64,000 bases of DNA from Ceratotherium simum simum (lineage: Eukaryota > Chordata > Mammalia > Perissodactyla > Rhinocerotidae). The DNA lies in assembly GCF_000283155.1 (NCBI RefSeq), contig NW_004454216.1, forward strand, positions 858,626 through 922,625. The letters are read 5' to 3'. Numbering within the stretch: position 1 is the stretch's first letter; each line of letters starts with the position of its first letter. The position numbers were made by a program, and so were the translations under genes. The notes beneath the pieces were generated by a model that worked only from the letters and a program-made list of their open reading frames with translations, was not told where the DNA came from and searched no databases. Positions 21,949 to 35,470 of this stretch are shown here, piece by piece.

Positions 21949-22269
21949 CTGGGCACCAGAAAGCTGCATTGGTAGATCTGTGGAACAGAGTGGGGTTGGG
22001 GTGGAGAGTGATGGCTCATTCATTTCTATGAATGCAAAGTATTCAAGGCCACTGCTTTTGAATCCCAGGTCATTCAAATAGTACCTCTGTGAATTTAAAG
22101 AAAAAATGACTTGACCTCCATAAGCCTGTTATTCCTGCTGAAAAATAATTATAATCTCTACTTCACTAGGCTATAGCGAGGATTCACCGAGAGCCTATCA
22201 GTAAATCACAAAGCCTGTTGCAAAGTAGTGCTCAAAGGATCGGGACTGCTGTTATTTAGAAAAGTAATT

Positions 22270-22440
22270 CAGACCATGTAACTGTACTGCTGAGAACCCT
22301 TCTATGACTCTCCAGTGCAGGTGGGATAAATTCCACATCCTCACTGACCCTGGCCTAGAGAGCCTGACAGGAACAGGCAGTGCTGCCTTAGACCTGGGCA
22401 AAATCAGCCCCTGTCTTAAGTCCCTTCATTGAGTCCTGCA
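22270..22440 (+). repeat. L2 LINE fragment
   Basis: CATGTAACTGTACTGCTGAG and ATGACTCTCCAGTGCAGGTG with CACTGACCCTGGCC follow the L2 3' order. Confidence 0.65.
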
Positions 22441-22605
22441 CCTCTCAAACTTTAATAAGTATACAAATCACCTAGGGATCTTGTTAAAATGCAGATTCTG
22501 ATTCAGTAGGTCTGGGGTAAGGCTTGAGATCCTGCAGCTCTAACAAGCTCCCAGGTGATGCTGATATTACTGATCTGCAAGTAAGACTTAGAGTAACAAG
22601 GCTTT
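22441..22605 (+). repeat. MER5-type hAT element
   Basis: CTCAAACTTTAATAAGTATA, GATCTTGTTAAAATGCAGAT, TCAGTAGGTCTGGGGTAAGG and CTAACAAGCTCCCAGGTGAT form the classic body of a short hAT-Charlie element. Confidence 0.8.
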
Positions 22606-23089
22606 AAGAGGGCCTCTCTCGGTTCTCTCTGTATGTGCCACTCCCCACTGGGAATGGAGTCTGCAGGACAAAAGTGTCACGACCACCTGGAATACTTGCC
22701 CACTTCTAAATCATACTCCCTGTATCAGGGAACATAGGATTTTCTGCCAAAGGGCCCCGAGCCTGCATAGCCTCTTCCCTGAATTCATCCTCCCGAGTGG
22801 AGAACATGCTGTCAATGTGCATACACACTGGCCCAAGGGGCGACTGTTGGTCAAGGGATATCAACAGAGCCTTGACCTTGAGTATGCAGACAGGGGTGAG
22901 AATGAGGAGGAAGGGCTGGGGCTAGTTCTCCCTCCATTGCTGTGTTCTGCTGTGTAACTTGAAAGAACCCAAGAATTCAAAATTTGAATCTCAAGTTCCA
23001 GGAAGATATATTTGTCAAGATGGCCAGGTAGAACATATTTTACCTAACAGTTTGATAGCTTGATTGACAATTTTTAAAAACTTAAGATA
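22606..23089. other. Non-genic sequence between ARGFX and POLQ
   Basis: No supported exon; some short promoter-like GC content but no motif cluster. Confidence 0.35.
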
Positions 23090-23480
23090 TATAGTATGTG
23101 GGCTTCCATTTGTATTCTTGTCCTGGCCACGAAAATGTTAGGCACCTGCTGAGCTCTCCTCTCTTCTTGGCTCTCCATGTCCTGGCCACACTGGACTTCC
23201 TTCAATTCTTTGAACTAGTCAGGAGCCTCCTATTTCTGGGTGTTTGCACGTGCTCATCCCTGCTGTTTATCTTCCACTTAACAGCTAGTCAACACCTACT
23301 CCCCTGTCTTTTCTCAGTTTAAACAACACTAACTTGCAGGTGCTATCCTTCTCTTCCCAACTTCACCATATTCCGTGTTCTCTTATCTCTTTCTTAGCAC
23401 CATGTACTTTTCCTTCCAAAAGCAATTTTATTTACCCACACTTCTTTTTGCTTCTACTTTATTGTTCCTTTATTTGACCT
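23090..23480 (+). repeat. L2-like LINE fragment
   Basis: CTCTCCATGTCCTGGCCACA, CAATTCTTTGAACTAGTCAG and TGTTTGCACGTGCTCATCCC fit a diverged L2 3' portion. Confidence 0.5.
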
Positions 23481-23524
23481 TTGGCAACAACTAGCTATGA
23501 GGAGCTGATGTGTCAGAGTGAGGA

Positions 23525-23640
23525 AAAAGAGCCAGAAAAGAGTTTATAAGAGAGAGAGGAAGGAGGAAGGGAGGATGGGGGAGAGACGGTGGGGGGAGAT
23601 AGACAGAGAGAGAGAGAGAAAGAGGCAAAGAGCCAATTAC
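23525..23640 (+). repeat. Purine-rich (GA) low-complexity tract
   Basis: About 115 bases of almost only A and G on the plus strand, with GAGAGAGA runs at 23550 and 23606. Confidence 0.9.
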
Positions 23641-24256
23641 TCTGAAAGGTTGGATAACATTCACATTCACCCTGACTTTCATGAGGCAATCAGACCTTCT
23701 GATCTTCCTTCCATTCTCAGTTTACAAGCCACTCTCTATCATCTCCCTCCAGTGGGAATGGAGCTGAGTGATTTGCATCCTTTAATCTTGCTCCTTTGAT
23801 CTTTTGAACTCTTTTTGACCACTTAAATCCCACATTCTAGACCCCATCATTCCTCCCTGCCTTCTCCCGGCTTACCGCTCCTGAATCCCCTTGCAGCGCC
23901 CATTTTCAAGCCTGCTTGATGCGTCTCTCTGGAAATACAGTTTCTTGAGTGTGTCCTCATGGTGAAACACGATGTATTTAAATGTAGTTTTTGATACAAT
24001 CAGACCCTTGCACCACCCAGACACACCCCTAATGTCCCACCCTTCGTTATTCAATCATTTATTCATCCAATAAAAATATGCTTAAAGACTAATATAACTG
24101 TTGCTGGAAATAGCGTCATTATTCTTTTTGTACTCAAAGTCTCTACCTTTGACCAACCCTTTAAGCTGGCTCCTGTGGCCTTTTGATACCACTATATCTT
24201 TACTTTTACACTTGCGTTGTTTAACATTATAGGTGTGTCTCTTTAAAATAGCAATC
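23641..24256. other. Non-genic sequence
   Basis: No recognised exon or repeat on either strand. Confidence 0.35.
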
Positions 24257-24265
24257 CCATCTGAG

Positions 24266-24523
24266 GATCTTTTTTTTTGAGGAAGATTGGTCCCAAGATA
24301 ATATCTGTTGCCAATCTTCCTCTTTTTCTTTTTTTTCCCCCAAACCCCAGTACATAGTCGTATATCCTAGTTGGTAAGTCCTTCTAGTTCCTCTATGTGG
24401 GACGTCACCTCAGCATGGCTTGATGAGTGGTGAGCAGGTCCGCACCCAGGATCCAAAGCGGTGAACCCTGGGCTGCCAAAGTGGAACGTGCAAACCCAAC
24501 CGCTTCGCCACCAGCCTGGCACG
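24266..24523 (-). repeat. ERE SINE (perissodactyl)
   Basis: Antisense ERE: poly(T), GAGGAAGATTGGTCCCAAGA, the long-form CCCCAGTACATAGTCGTATA block, and head ending CCACCAGCCTGGC. The 9-bp duplications CCATCTGAG lie at 24257-24265 and 24524-24532. Confidence 0.95.
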
Positions 24524-24539
24524 CCATCTGAGAATTTTA

Positions 24540-25560
24540 AGATGGATTAAATCTGCTTATGTTTGATAGGATAATGATTAATAATATATTTGAACTGATT
24601 TCTACTTCCTTATCTTTGTGGGTTTTTTTTTCCATTTTTCCTGCCTTCTGTTGGAATGGTTGCACTTTATTCCCTCCCCGCTCCCACAATAGTAAGTTAT
24701 ATGCAAGATTTAAAGTTACCATTAATTTTTTCACACACATATTTAATTTTTAAAAAATCAAAAATCAATCAGTTTCTATATACTTCTCCCAAACAATAAA
24801 ATGCTCTTTGGATTTTTAACAGTGAATTCCCCACCTTCAGTCTTTCATGTTATTTTTGTCTACTATTTTAGATCAAAGTTGCTTTTATGGCCCTAAAAGT
24901 AGTCATTATTATTTTTTGTCATAAATATTTATTTAGCTTTAATGTTTATCAAGTTCTTTGATCATCGTTGCTTCCTCCTTTTTCCTCTTGGGCACAGTTT
25001 TATTCTTTCTGAAGTGGAATCATTAGTAGTTCTTTTAGTGGTGGTCTATTAGTTGTAAACATTTTCAAACTTTCTTTGCCTGAAAATATATTTAGTACAT
25101 TGTCAATCTTGCATAATAGGTTAGATGAGTACAAAAATCACTTATTTGAGAAGTCTGCTGACAGTCAAAATTTATTCCTTTGTACGTAATATTTCTCTTT
25201 CTAGTTGCTTTTAAAAGATTTGTGCTTTGTCCAAAGTCTATATTTTTACCTCAAAGTGTTTAGGTAAGATTTGTTTTTATTTATCTCGTCCATGACTCAC
25301 CATAGGTCTTCAATCTAAACACTCTTGCATTTCTTCAATTATGGACATTTCTGAGCCATTATCTCTTTGAATATTGTCTTTCTTTATCTCTAATAGCTTC
25401 TTCTGGAATTTCCATTAGATTTATATTAGACTTTCTCATTCTATTCTTTCTATTTTTCAACTGCTGTCATCTCCTTATCTTTCTGAGCTGTAGCTTGTTT
25501 AGCCATAACACTAAAAGTCTGATATATACATTTTATCGCTTTGACTGATACTTTTTCTTG
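24540..25560 (-). repeat. HAL1/L1-like LINE fragment (antisense)
   Basis: From about 24900, the order TGGTGGTCTATTAGTTG.., AAGTCTGCTGACAGTCAAAA, CTAGTTGCTTTTAAAAGATT, ATTATCTCTTTGAATATTGT and CTTCTGGAATTTCCATTAGA follows the antisense 3' portion of an old L1/HAL1 family. The first 350 bases are less certain. Confidence 0.55.
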
Positions 25561-25734
25561 ACCTTTAATTTTGTTTTCTCTATGGTGCTTTGCCCACCCA
25601 CCCCTGCCACCATCTTCATCAAACTGACTGAAGTCTCACTCAATTACTCATCTGTGTGTTCTTTCACTCATTCATTCATTTATTCATCCATCACTTATTT
25701 TTTTCCCACAAATTCATTTATTTATTTATTTTTT

Positions 25735-25980
25735 AATTGAGATATAATTGACATATAACATTATATCAATTTCAGGTGTACAGCATAATCATTCGATAGT
25801 TGTAATATGTTGCAAAATGATCACCCCAATAAGTCTGGTTAACATCCATCACCACACATAGCTACAAAAAATTTTCCTTTTGATGAGAACTTTTAAGATT
25901 TACTCTCTTAGCAACTTTCAAATATGCAATACAGTAGTATTAACTATAGTCACCATGCTGTACATTATTCACCACATATT
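25735..25980 (-). repeat. L1 3' UTR fragment (antisense)
   Basis: TTAATTGAGATATAATTGAC, then CAATTTCAGGTGTACAGCAT and AACATCCATCACCACACATA are standard antisense L1 3' UTR text. Confidence 0.85.
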
Positions 25981-25999
25981 TATTGAGTGCCTACTGGGT

Positions 26000-26394
26000 G
26001 ACAAGCACTATTCTGGCATGGGGGGCATCAATTATGACTATAATAGACTTGACTCCCGCTTCAAACCACAGTAGCAACCATTGGCTTGTTGGACTATGCT
26101 TCTCTGGACAGAGGAGGGGACTCTGATCCTGGCCCTTCCCACTTCTCCCATCAGCTATCCCAGAGAGCATAGGTCCTAGACTAAACCATAGATTTAGAAA
26201 CAAAAAACTAGACTCACACTCTGCATCCTACCAAAGAAAGAAGATGGAAACTCACCACATGACAAAAGAAATGTACCCAAAGTAAACCAAAAATATAAAG
26301 CAATAGACAACAGGAAAGAAAAGATTTAGGCATTAAAGAATCAACCCAGGAAATGCGACAAAGATTGACAGATGTTCCAGAAAGAGAAACTCAG
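26000..26394. other. Non-genic sequence
   Basis: No recognised feature. Confidence 0.35.
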
Positions 26395-26650
26395 TGCAGG
26401 AAAATCTCACAATTTACCCCAACATCTCTCTCACAATCTCTCTTATTCTCTCTCGGTATCTCACTCTCTTTTTCAACGTCTCTCAGTTATCTATGTCTAC
26501 CAATTTCGGTTATTCCTGTCCTTCTCTTGCACTCCTTACCTATCCGTTTCCTCCTTCCTCCTTCCCTTCCCACCTCCTCTATTCCTCTTCTTTTCTCCTT
26601 CCTCTCTCTGAATCTCTTTCAAAACTCAATTTCTATCTCTCGTACTGTCT
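26395..26650 (+). repeat. Pyrimidine-rich (CT) tract
   Basis: About 250 bases dominated by CTCTCT and CCTTCC phrases. Open frames in this tract are compositional and not genes. Confidence 0.85.
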
Positions 26651-26654
26651 CATT

Positions 26655-26850
26655 TTCCCAATAATGGAGGGAGCACCACCTTATTACTGTCAGGTGGGGG
26701 GGAGTCCAAGTTCTCCACTCAGCCTCCCTTGACCCTGGGGGAAGGAGTGAGGGCGAGAAGAGAGGGAAGGACCTCATTACAGCTGGGTGGGGGTGAAAGT
26801 TTAGGTTCTCCACTAGGCTTCTGTTGAGTCCACCCTGGCTAGGAAGGGGA
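26655..26850 (+). repeat. Imperfect two-copy tandem duplication
   Basis: TTACTGTCAGGTGGGGGGAG with GTTCTCCACTCAGCCTCCCT recurs about 105 bases later as TTACAGCTGGGTGGGGGTGA with GTTCTCCACTAGGCTTCTG. Both copies are diverged. Confidence 0.65.
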
Positions 26851-27247
26851 GCACACATTCAACCCTGACTAGGCCTGCATCTGTGACCCTCCACCAAAGC
26901 AGCTGGCTATAAGCAAATCCTCCACCCATTTTTCCTGTTTGTTGTTGCTGATTTGGGGAAGATTTTGTCTAAATAAGAAAAGGGATAGGGTTGAGTATAT
27001 CAAAGAAAAAAAGTAACATCCAGAGAAATCCTCAGAATCTGTAAGGGCTGATCTAAAAACTATATATCCAAAGACCCAAATGGCAGCCATGGAATGCTTG
27101 CTTAGACATGCTCTGACTTCCCACTTACCCCCAAATAAGCAGGAGGTTGTTCCCCCATGGCTCCTTTTGATAACTTTTCCCTGCGAAGATATTCATCCCT
27201 CTCCCCGTCTAATCAAAGGCTGTTTATACTTTAAAAACCACATTCTT

Positions 27248-27474
27248 GGGGCCGGCCTCGTGGCATGGCGGTTAAGTGCGCATGCTCTGCTGCTGGCGGC
27301 CCGGAGTTCTATCCCGGGCGATCCCGTGTGCGCACCAACGCACTGCTTGCCAGGCCATGCTGTGGCGGCGTCCCACATAAAGTGGAGGAAGATGGGCGCA
27401 GATGTTAGCCCAGGGCCAGTCTTCCTCGGCAAAAAGAGGAGGATTGGCTTGGATGTTAGCTCAGGGCTGATCTT

Positions 27475-27510
<36 letters not shown>
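27248..27510 (+). repeat. ERE SINE ending in a CA microsatellite
   Basis: Head GGGGCCGGCCTCGTGGCATG, two GATGTTAGC units, then (CA)n at 27478-27510 where poly(A) is expected. Perfect 13-bp duplications AAACCACATTCTT lie at 27235-27247 and 27511-27523, so the CA tract is inside the insertion. Confidence 0.95.
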
Positions 27511-27514
<4 letters not shown>

Positions 27515-27929
27515 CACATTCTTAGGATTCCTGGCCTTACTACTTACCCTTCTTCCTCATATTGTCTCCTTGGTGTTTACTACACAAGCAGCTAGCAGTA
27601 TTACCATGTGAGAAGTGGGAGAACAGCCTATAATTGAATTTGGAAGTTATAGCTTTGTGTTCTCACATATTCAATTAATTTAGTCTCTTTCAGGCATTCA
27701 CTGTTTAGTTTTACCACCTTTAAGTTGGCTTTCTGATGTTTTAACCTAGACATTTGAAGTTATTTCAATTTTGCTTCCATCCCCATCCGCGAATAAATTA
27801 TTTCTACTGGTTCAGAATTTTTGGATCATTGTGGAGAAATATGTCTTTTTCAGAGTTCCTTGTTAATTTAAGCCTCTTATTAAAACTTTCTGACTGAAGC
27901 CACCTGAATTTGTCTGCCTCAGCCCTTGG

Positions 27930-28385
27930 ATTATACCAGTGGTTCTCAGCATATTAGAAACAGCATATTAGAAACACCTGGGGAGCTTTTCAGTCATACC
28001 AGGGCCTACAGTCCATTGCAGACCAATTACTTCAGAATCTCTAGGAGTGGGATAGGTTTCTTCGTGTTTTTTTTGTTTTTTGTTTTTTTTTGGTGAGGAA
28101 GATTGGCCCTGAGCTAACACCTGTTGCCAATCCTCCTCTTTTTGCTTGAGGAAGAGTGGCCCTGAGCTAACATCTGTGCCCATCTTCCTCTTTTTTTTGT
28201 ACGTGGGTCGCTGCCACAGCATGGCTTGATGAGGTCTGTGCCAGGGATCTGAACCCCCGAACCCGGGCCACCGAACTTAACCTCCACGCCACCAGGCTGG
28301 CCCCTGTAGGATAGTATTTTTAAAGCTCCCCAGGGGATTCTGATGTGTAGCCACTGAATTTCTTCCAGTTGAGAACCACTGAACT
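27930..28385 (+). repeat. MER-type hAT element split by an ERE
   Basis: The left part has GTGGTTCTCAGCATATTAGA and CACCTGGGGAGCTTTTCAGT. The right part has AGCTCCCCAGGGGATTCTGA and CAGTTGAGAACCACTGAAC. The ends are inverted relative to each other (GTGGTTCTCA..TGAGAACCAC). The ERE at 28067-28306 lies between. Confidence 0.75.
28067..28306 (-). repeat. ERE SINE (perissodactyl), nested
   Basis: Antisense ERE: poly(T), GAGGAAGATTGGCCCTGAGC twice in variant form, then CATGGCTTGATGAGGTCTGT and head CACCAGGCTGGCCCC. Confidence 0.92.
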
Positions 28386-28389
28386 TCAA

Positions 28390-29670
28390 ACACAAAATCC
28401 TCCTAATTAGCATCTCCTTTATTCTGAGCACATCAGACCCAATCAGCACCACCTCATCCTGTGTTTCTGATCTTGTGTATTTTCCAGCTCCTTCTTTTTT
28501 TGCAAATCTCCACTCATGTGAAAAGCACAGAGTTTATGCAGTCTGGGTAGATGATTCTGTTCTAGTCAATTCACAAATGTAGTTTGTGTACATTTTACTT
28601 TTCCATATAACCTCTGCAATTTCAATGGAAAAATAACTCTTCATTATTTGTGCAAAGTTACTAAAATAATCAGATGACATCTTGCAATGTACATCAACTG
28701 TTATTTAAGTTTTCTTTGCTTCTGCTTTCAGCAATATTAGGCTGAACAAGAAATCACTTCTAGTACGGCGCACTTTCCTTAAAATTCTGGATGTTCTGTA
28801 AAAAAATACATCTTTTAAAATTAATGACTAAACTGGTAAAATCAGAGAATTCTTTGTAGGATAGAAATGTCAAATAATCAAATAATCTAAAGGAGTAAGT
28901 GAAGCACTAGAACCAAAGTCTTCCCTAGTGATATCTGCTGATACCTGGTGGTCCAGAGTGTGGATTTTAATGGATTATGTGTTCTAGAGAATAGGAATCT
29001 GGGGTTTGTAGCAGGGTGAGAGGTAAGATCTAATATCCCTTGTATAAAGCCAAAACCCAAGAAGGGCAGCACCCTCAGTAAGTAAAGCAGAGAAATATCT
29101 ATCCTGCAGATTGAGATGGTGAGGCTGGAAACCTGTCCAAATCTGGCTCTGGGTGTCTAACATCATTCTACTACTTCTGTATCTTAAAACAATGCTATTC
29201 CAGAGATTAAGTTTAAAGTAGTTCAGAATCGGTATGTTTCCAAGGTAACTGGCAGAAATATGTGCAAATTTTTTTCTAGATGGCTTTAACTCAGAGCTGG
29301 AAGAATTACCAGAGATAAAATTCCAAGGAACGTAAGCTCAGACACAATTAAAAGACAGATGAGAAATAACTTCTGGTATATTACCAATAATTGTTATGGT
29401 AACTGTCAGCATAAAATATTCTTCAATATTTTTGAGAAGTAGACTTCTCTATTTTCTAAGAGTTTTTTTTAAAATTAGAAATAGAGGTTGAATGTTTGAA
29501 ATAAATTGTAAATTTTAAAATATTCTCTAGGCTTCTTAGTAGGATGATATAAACCATTCCTTGCAATTCCCTCCTAATTATTTTCTTCATCTGATCATAG
29601 TTCACCTAATAAAAATAGAATAATTTTGTGAGAGATTTCTTTGGTTTACTTTTTTCCCGTCAAAATACTG
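28390..29670. other. Non-genic sequence
   Basis: No exon or repeat identified; AT-rich, with scattered short frames. Confidence 0.35.
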
Positions 29671-29674
29671 GAGT

Positions 29675-29875
29675 TAGGGCTAGCCCTGTGGCATAGCAGT
29701 TAAGTTCATCATGTTCCACTTCAGTGGCCTGGGTTCATGGGTTTGGATCTGGGCACAGACATACACCACTCAACAAGCCACACTGTGGCAGTGACCCACA
29801 TACAAAATAGAGGAAAGACTGGCACAGATGTTAGCTCTGGGCCAATCTTCTTCACCAAAAAAAAAAAAAAAGGAA
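29675..29875 (+). repeat. ERE SINE, diverged
   Basis: GGGCTAGCCCTGTGGCATAG, CAGTTAAGTTCATC, one GATGTTAGCTCTGGGCCAAT unit, then poly(A) to about 29870. Confidence 0.9.
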
Positions 29876-29934
29876 AAAATGCAAGGTTTATATTGGGAGC
29901 AATATTAGAACGTATACATATGACTTTCTTTGAA

Positions 29935-30160
29935 TAGCATTTATTATGTGGTGGGCACTGTTCTAAGCACTTTACACATATTGATTTATTTAATGCTCAT
30001 AATAATCAAATAGGTTGATACTATTTCATCACATAGATGAAAAAAAGGAAGCACAAAGGGGTTAAACAAGTTGCCCAAGATCACACAGCTATTAAGTCCT
30101 CAAACCTAGACTGACTGGCTCCAGAGTTGCACTATTGACCCCTATGCTATATTGCATCCA
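29935..30160 (-). repeat. MIR SINE, nearly full length
   Basis: TAGCATTTATTATGTGGTGG, CACTGTTCTAAGCACTTTAC, GTTGCCCAAGATCACACAGC and CTCCAGAGTTGCACTATTGA in order. Confidence 0.9.
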
Positions 30161-30169
30161 GAAAGCTCC

Positions 30170-30400
30170 TCCATGACTAAATCTAAATTAAGGTCCCTTT
30201 TATTTCCTTGATAGCACTCTGTTCATTTCTGCCTGAGCATTACTACAATTTAAAATTGTTAATTATTTTTTTTAATGTTTGTCTCCTTCTCTAAGCTCTT
30301 TCTTTTTGAGAGCAGGAGCCATTTTCATGCCATTTCCCTGCCATATACCCAGCACCTAGCACGCAGTAGATGCTCAATAAACAGCTGAGTGAATGAATGC
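30170..30400 (+). repeat. L2 LINE 3' end
   Basis: TTTTTGAGAGCAGGAGCCAT, then CAGCACCTAGCACGCAGTAG and ATGCTCAATAAACAGCTGAG, the L2 tail. Confidence 0.8.
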
Positions 30401-31180
30401 ATAAAAGGTAACTAGGAAAGATATTTCCTTCATGGAGTAATGTCTCCATCTTGTGGAATTTGAGAATATTGTCGCTCAAAAATTTTTTTTTCATAAGGTA
30501 GGTTTTCAGAAGAGAATTGATTGTCAGGGGCTATTTCCCAGACTTGTATTAGAATCTTTCTAATTGAACTGGCCCTTTTGAGATTTTTAATGCTGTAGAA
30601 TAGCACAGCCTCTTCAGGGAAGGTCTTTTGCCTGCTAGATTTGCTTGGTGAAATGAACTGTGCAACTAGGTAATCAACGGGGAGCAGTTTATGTCCAGAA
30701 TTCATTTGATTCAAGCCGGCCAAAAGCTAGAGCACAGGTCTATTAATAAGTTCTTGGCTCAGAATGATCACTCAGGCCCCTTCCTTGCAGCGTTCATACA
30801 GCTATCTGAGTCGTCCAGGGGCCAGCAGTCCCCAACTCCCATCACATATTCCTCATGGTGTGTTATGGCTAATGTGGAAATTATGTACAGAAATAGCCTC
30901 TGTCCTACCATCATACACTGAGAGAGGGGCAGATTATGCTCCATTGGAAATCCTAGGTTTTACTTGTTGAATGTTTTGCACACATAATCCGTAATAATTA
31001 AAAAAATAGCAATACGTTAAGATTTACTTCCCTAATTATAGGCAGCTCATTTTATGAAATTAGCAAACCTTGCTAATTCAAACCAGAAATGGACAAAGAC
31101 AAAATGTTTAGGCCAGTTTGATTATAAATGCAGATTATACATGCAGAGTCTTTTTTTCTCTCTTTTAATCTAAGTCCAAC
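30401..31180. other. Upstream flank of POLQ
   Basis: AT-rich, no gene or repeat recognised. Composition shifts sharply to GC-rich at about 31180. Confidence 0.45.
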
Positions 31181-31352
31181 TCGGGTTCTCTCACACTAAC
31201 CAACGACTGACGCGACAGGCCGGAAGTCTAAGACGCCAGCGAGAGCCGCTCCTTCCCCAGGCGTCTATGGTTCTCAGGTTACTCTCCCCACTGAGAACTC
31301 TATGGTTCCGGGGCGAGCTAGGAGGCCTGAGCTTGAAAACTGTGGCGGGAAG

Positions 31353-31424
31353 ATGGCGGCCACAGCTGTCAGCAGGCCGGGTTTCTCCCGAGAGGGAGAA
31401 CGCCGGGACGGCGGCTTTCCCTGA
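31353..31424 (+). CDS. Possible 23-codon upstream ORF in the POLQ leader
   Basis: ATG at 31353 (context AAGATGG, strong) opens 23 codons (MAATAVSRPGFSREGERRDG, then GFP) and ends with TGA at 31422-31424, 20 bases before the POLQ ATG. It would be translated only if transcription starts upstream of it. The ATG is part of the YY1 motif, which often lies right at the start site, so it may not be in the mRNA. Two more upstream ATGs (31267 and 31302) are out of frame with POLQ. Confidence 0.35.
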   Translation: MAATAVSRPGFSREGERRDGGFP

Positions 31425-31444
31425 ACTGTCAAGAAGAGTTCGCG

Positions 31445-31622
31445 ATGAATCTTCCGCGCTGGAGTGGGAAACGGCGGCGTTCAGCATCAGGCTCAGACTC
31501 CTCGGGAAGCGCCGGTGACAGCAGTGACAGCTCCCTGCTCCCCTCGGGGCCGGTGTTGAGCCCACCTCCGGGCCTGGGACGCAGCTTGAAAGACCGCGGC
31601 TGCCCTCCGGCCGGAGCTGCAG
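31445..31622 (+). CDS. POLQ: POLQ exon 1 (start codon, residues 1-59)
   Basis: ATG at 31445 gives MNLPRWSGKRRRSASGSDSS, matching the human POLQ start (MNLLRRSGKRRRSESG as recalled), then VLSPPPGLGR. The exon ends GCAG|GTACTC in phase 1. The stretch before the junction (LKDRGCPPAGAAG) is about six residues longer than in human. This N-terminal tail is basic and serine-rich, lies ahead of the helicase and is weakly conserved. Confidence 0.93.
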
Positions 31623-34158
<2,536 letters not shown>

Positions 34159-34734
34159 TAACTTTGAAATTGTGATAAGGCTGTTTATTGACAGCTGTGG
34201 CTTTACTCATTTGAAATAGAATTAGAGAAGCAAGTGGAAAATAAAGTTTCTTTTATTGCATCCCAATGTAGCTTTAAAAGTTGACCATTATGAAGGGAAA
34301 CTTCTTTATTATTGCATAAAGGAGAAAAAGCCATCAAATCAAAAGAATAATTGGTGAAAATTGTGTTAAAATTTATAAACTTTTCCTTAGGAGGCAAACA
34401 GAATACTTCATTCGGCATATAAGCATGCAAATTAAGAATCAGCATTTTAACTGAATGGTAGGACTAGACTGAAGCATGGAAAGGAAGGACTGTTTAGGGA
34501 AGTATGTCCCATCCTAATTGAGGGCTATTTGGTAACATTTAGGAGATGGAGAACAAAATCCATTCATGCTTAGGTAAAGCACCAGGGCTGTGGTCTGTTC
34601 CTCTGTTCTGCAAAAATGAATGATAACATTTTTCATTTGTATGATATTCACTTTTAAGGCATTTTTACAAATTTCAATGTTTCATTAAGTAGAATAAATT
34701 TATTATTGTGATTTCTGCAGTGAAAAAATGTGCT

Positions 34735-34930
34735 ACTAGTAGTACTGGTAGTCCAAAAAACGTGGGTTCTAGTCCCAGTTTTGCCGCTATGTCTTCAGGC
34801 CAGGCACATAATCTGCTGGGCCTCAGTTTTTTCATTGATAAAATGAGGATGTTAACCCTAGTGGGTTAACTCAATAAACTCTCAGAAACATTTTATAGAA
34901 TGAACAGCTCTAAAATTCTATAAATCTTTT
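34735..34930 (+). repeat. MIR SINE
   Basis: GTGGGTTCTAGTCCCAGTTT, GGGCCTCAGTTTTTTCATTG and AAAATGAGGATGTTAACCCT, the forward MIR order. Confidence 0.7.
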
Positions 34931-35285
34931 TAACAATTATTTCAGAGGCCAAATAGCCAACAAAGTTGGTCCTACATGGTAACATCCTCTCAACTTAGAC
35001 CAAAGTAACAAAATGATGAAAGGATCCTTTTTATTGAGAAGGTATGTTAGTTAAAAGTTAAACTAAAAAAAATTAACATCAAAGTCCCACTGCATTTGAC
35101 TTTTGAAAACTTTTCTTCCATTATATAAAAAATTAGTGGGATAATGAAAATATTTTCCTTGTGAAGTATAAATTTGTTTCTTAAAGTATTACATTAGTGT
35201 TAAAGAGCTAGTTTTTTGCTTGTTTTTTAGATTAAAAATGTTAGTGCTTAAGGTAGTTTTTTCCACTTTTCTATAAATAGCTGTT

Positions 35286-35298
35286 AGAACTTCTTTGA
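35286..35298 (+). repeat. Target-site duplication, left (NUMB retrocopy)
   Basis: AGAACTTCTTTGA. The bases before it (CTGTT|AGAA) fit the L1 endonuclease preference TT|AAAA. Confidence 0.95.
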
Positions 35299-35470
35299 GA
35301 GAGGCAGTGGCGCTAGAGTTAGTGGCGGGCAGCGGCAGATTTGAGGCTTAAGCAACTTCTTCCAGGAAGGAGAGCCAGTGCAGCTGCTGTTACAACCCCA
35401 AGGTGTTGATCCACTTCCATAGATTGGAATATTGGTGGGCGAGCAGCCATCCTCAGACACCTCACTTAGG

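Noticed and set aside
26353..26732. Three overlapping frames of 79-112 codons
   Set aside because: Low-complexity CT tract; serine/leucine-rich peptides are compositional.
27080..27595. 171-codon plus-strand frame
   Set aside because: It runs through an ERE SINE and a CA microsatellite (His-Thr repeats). No gene-like part remains.
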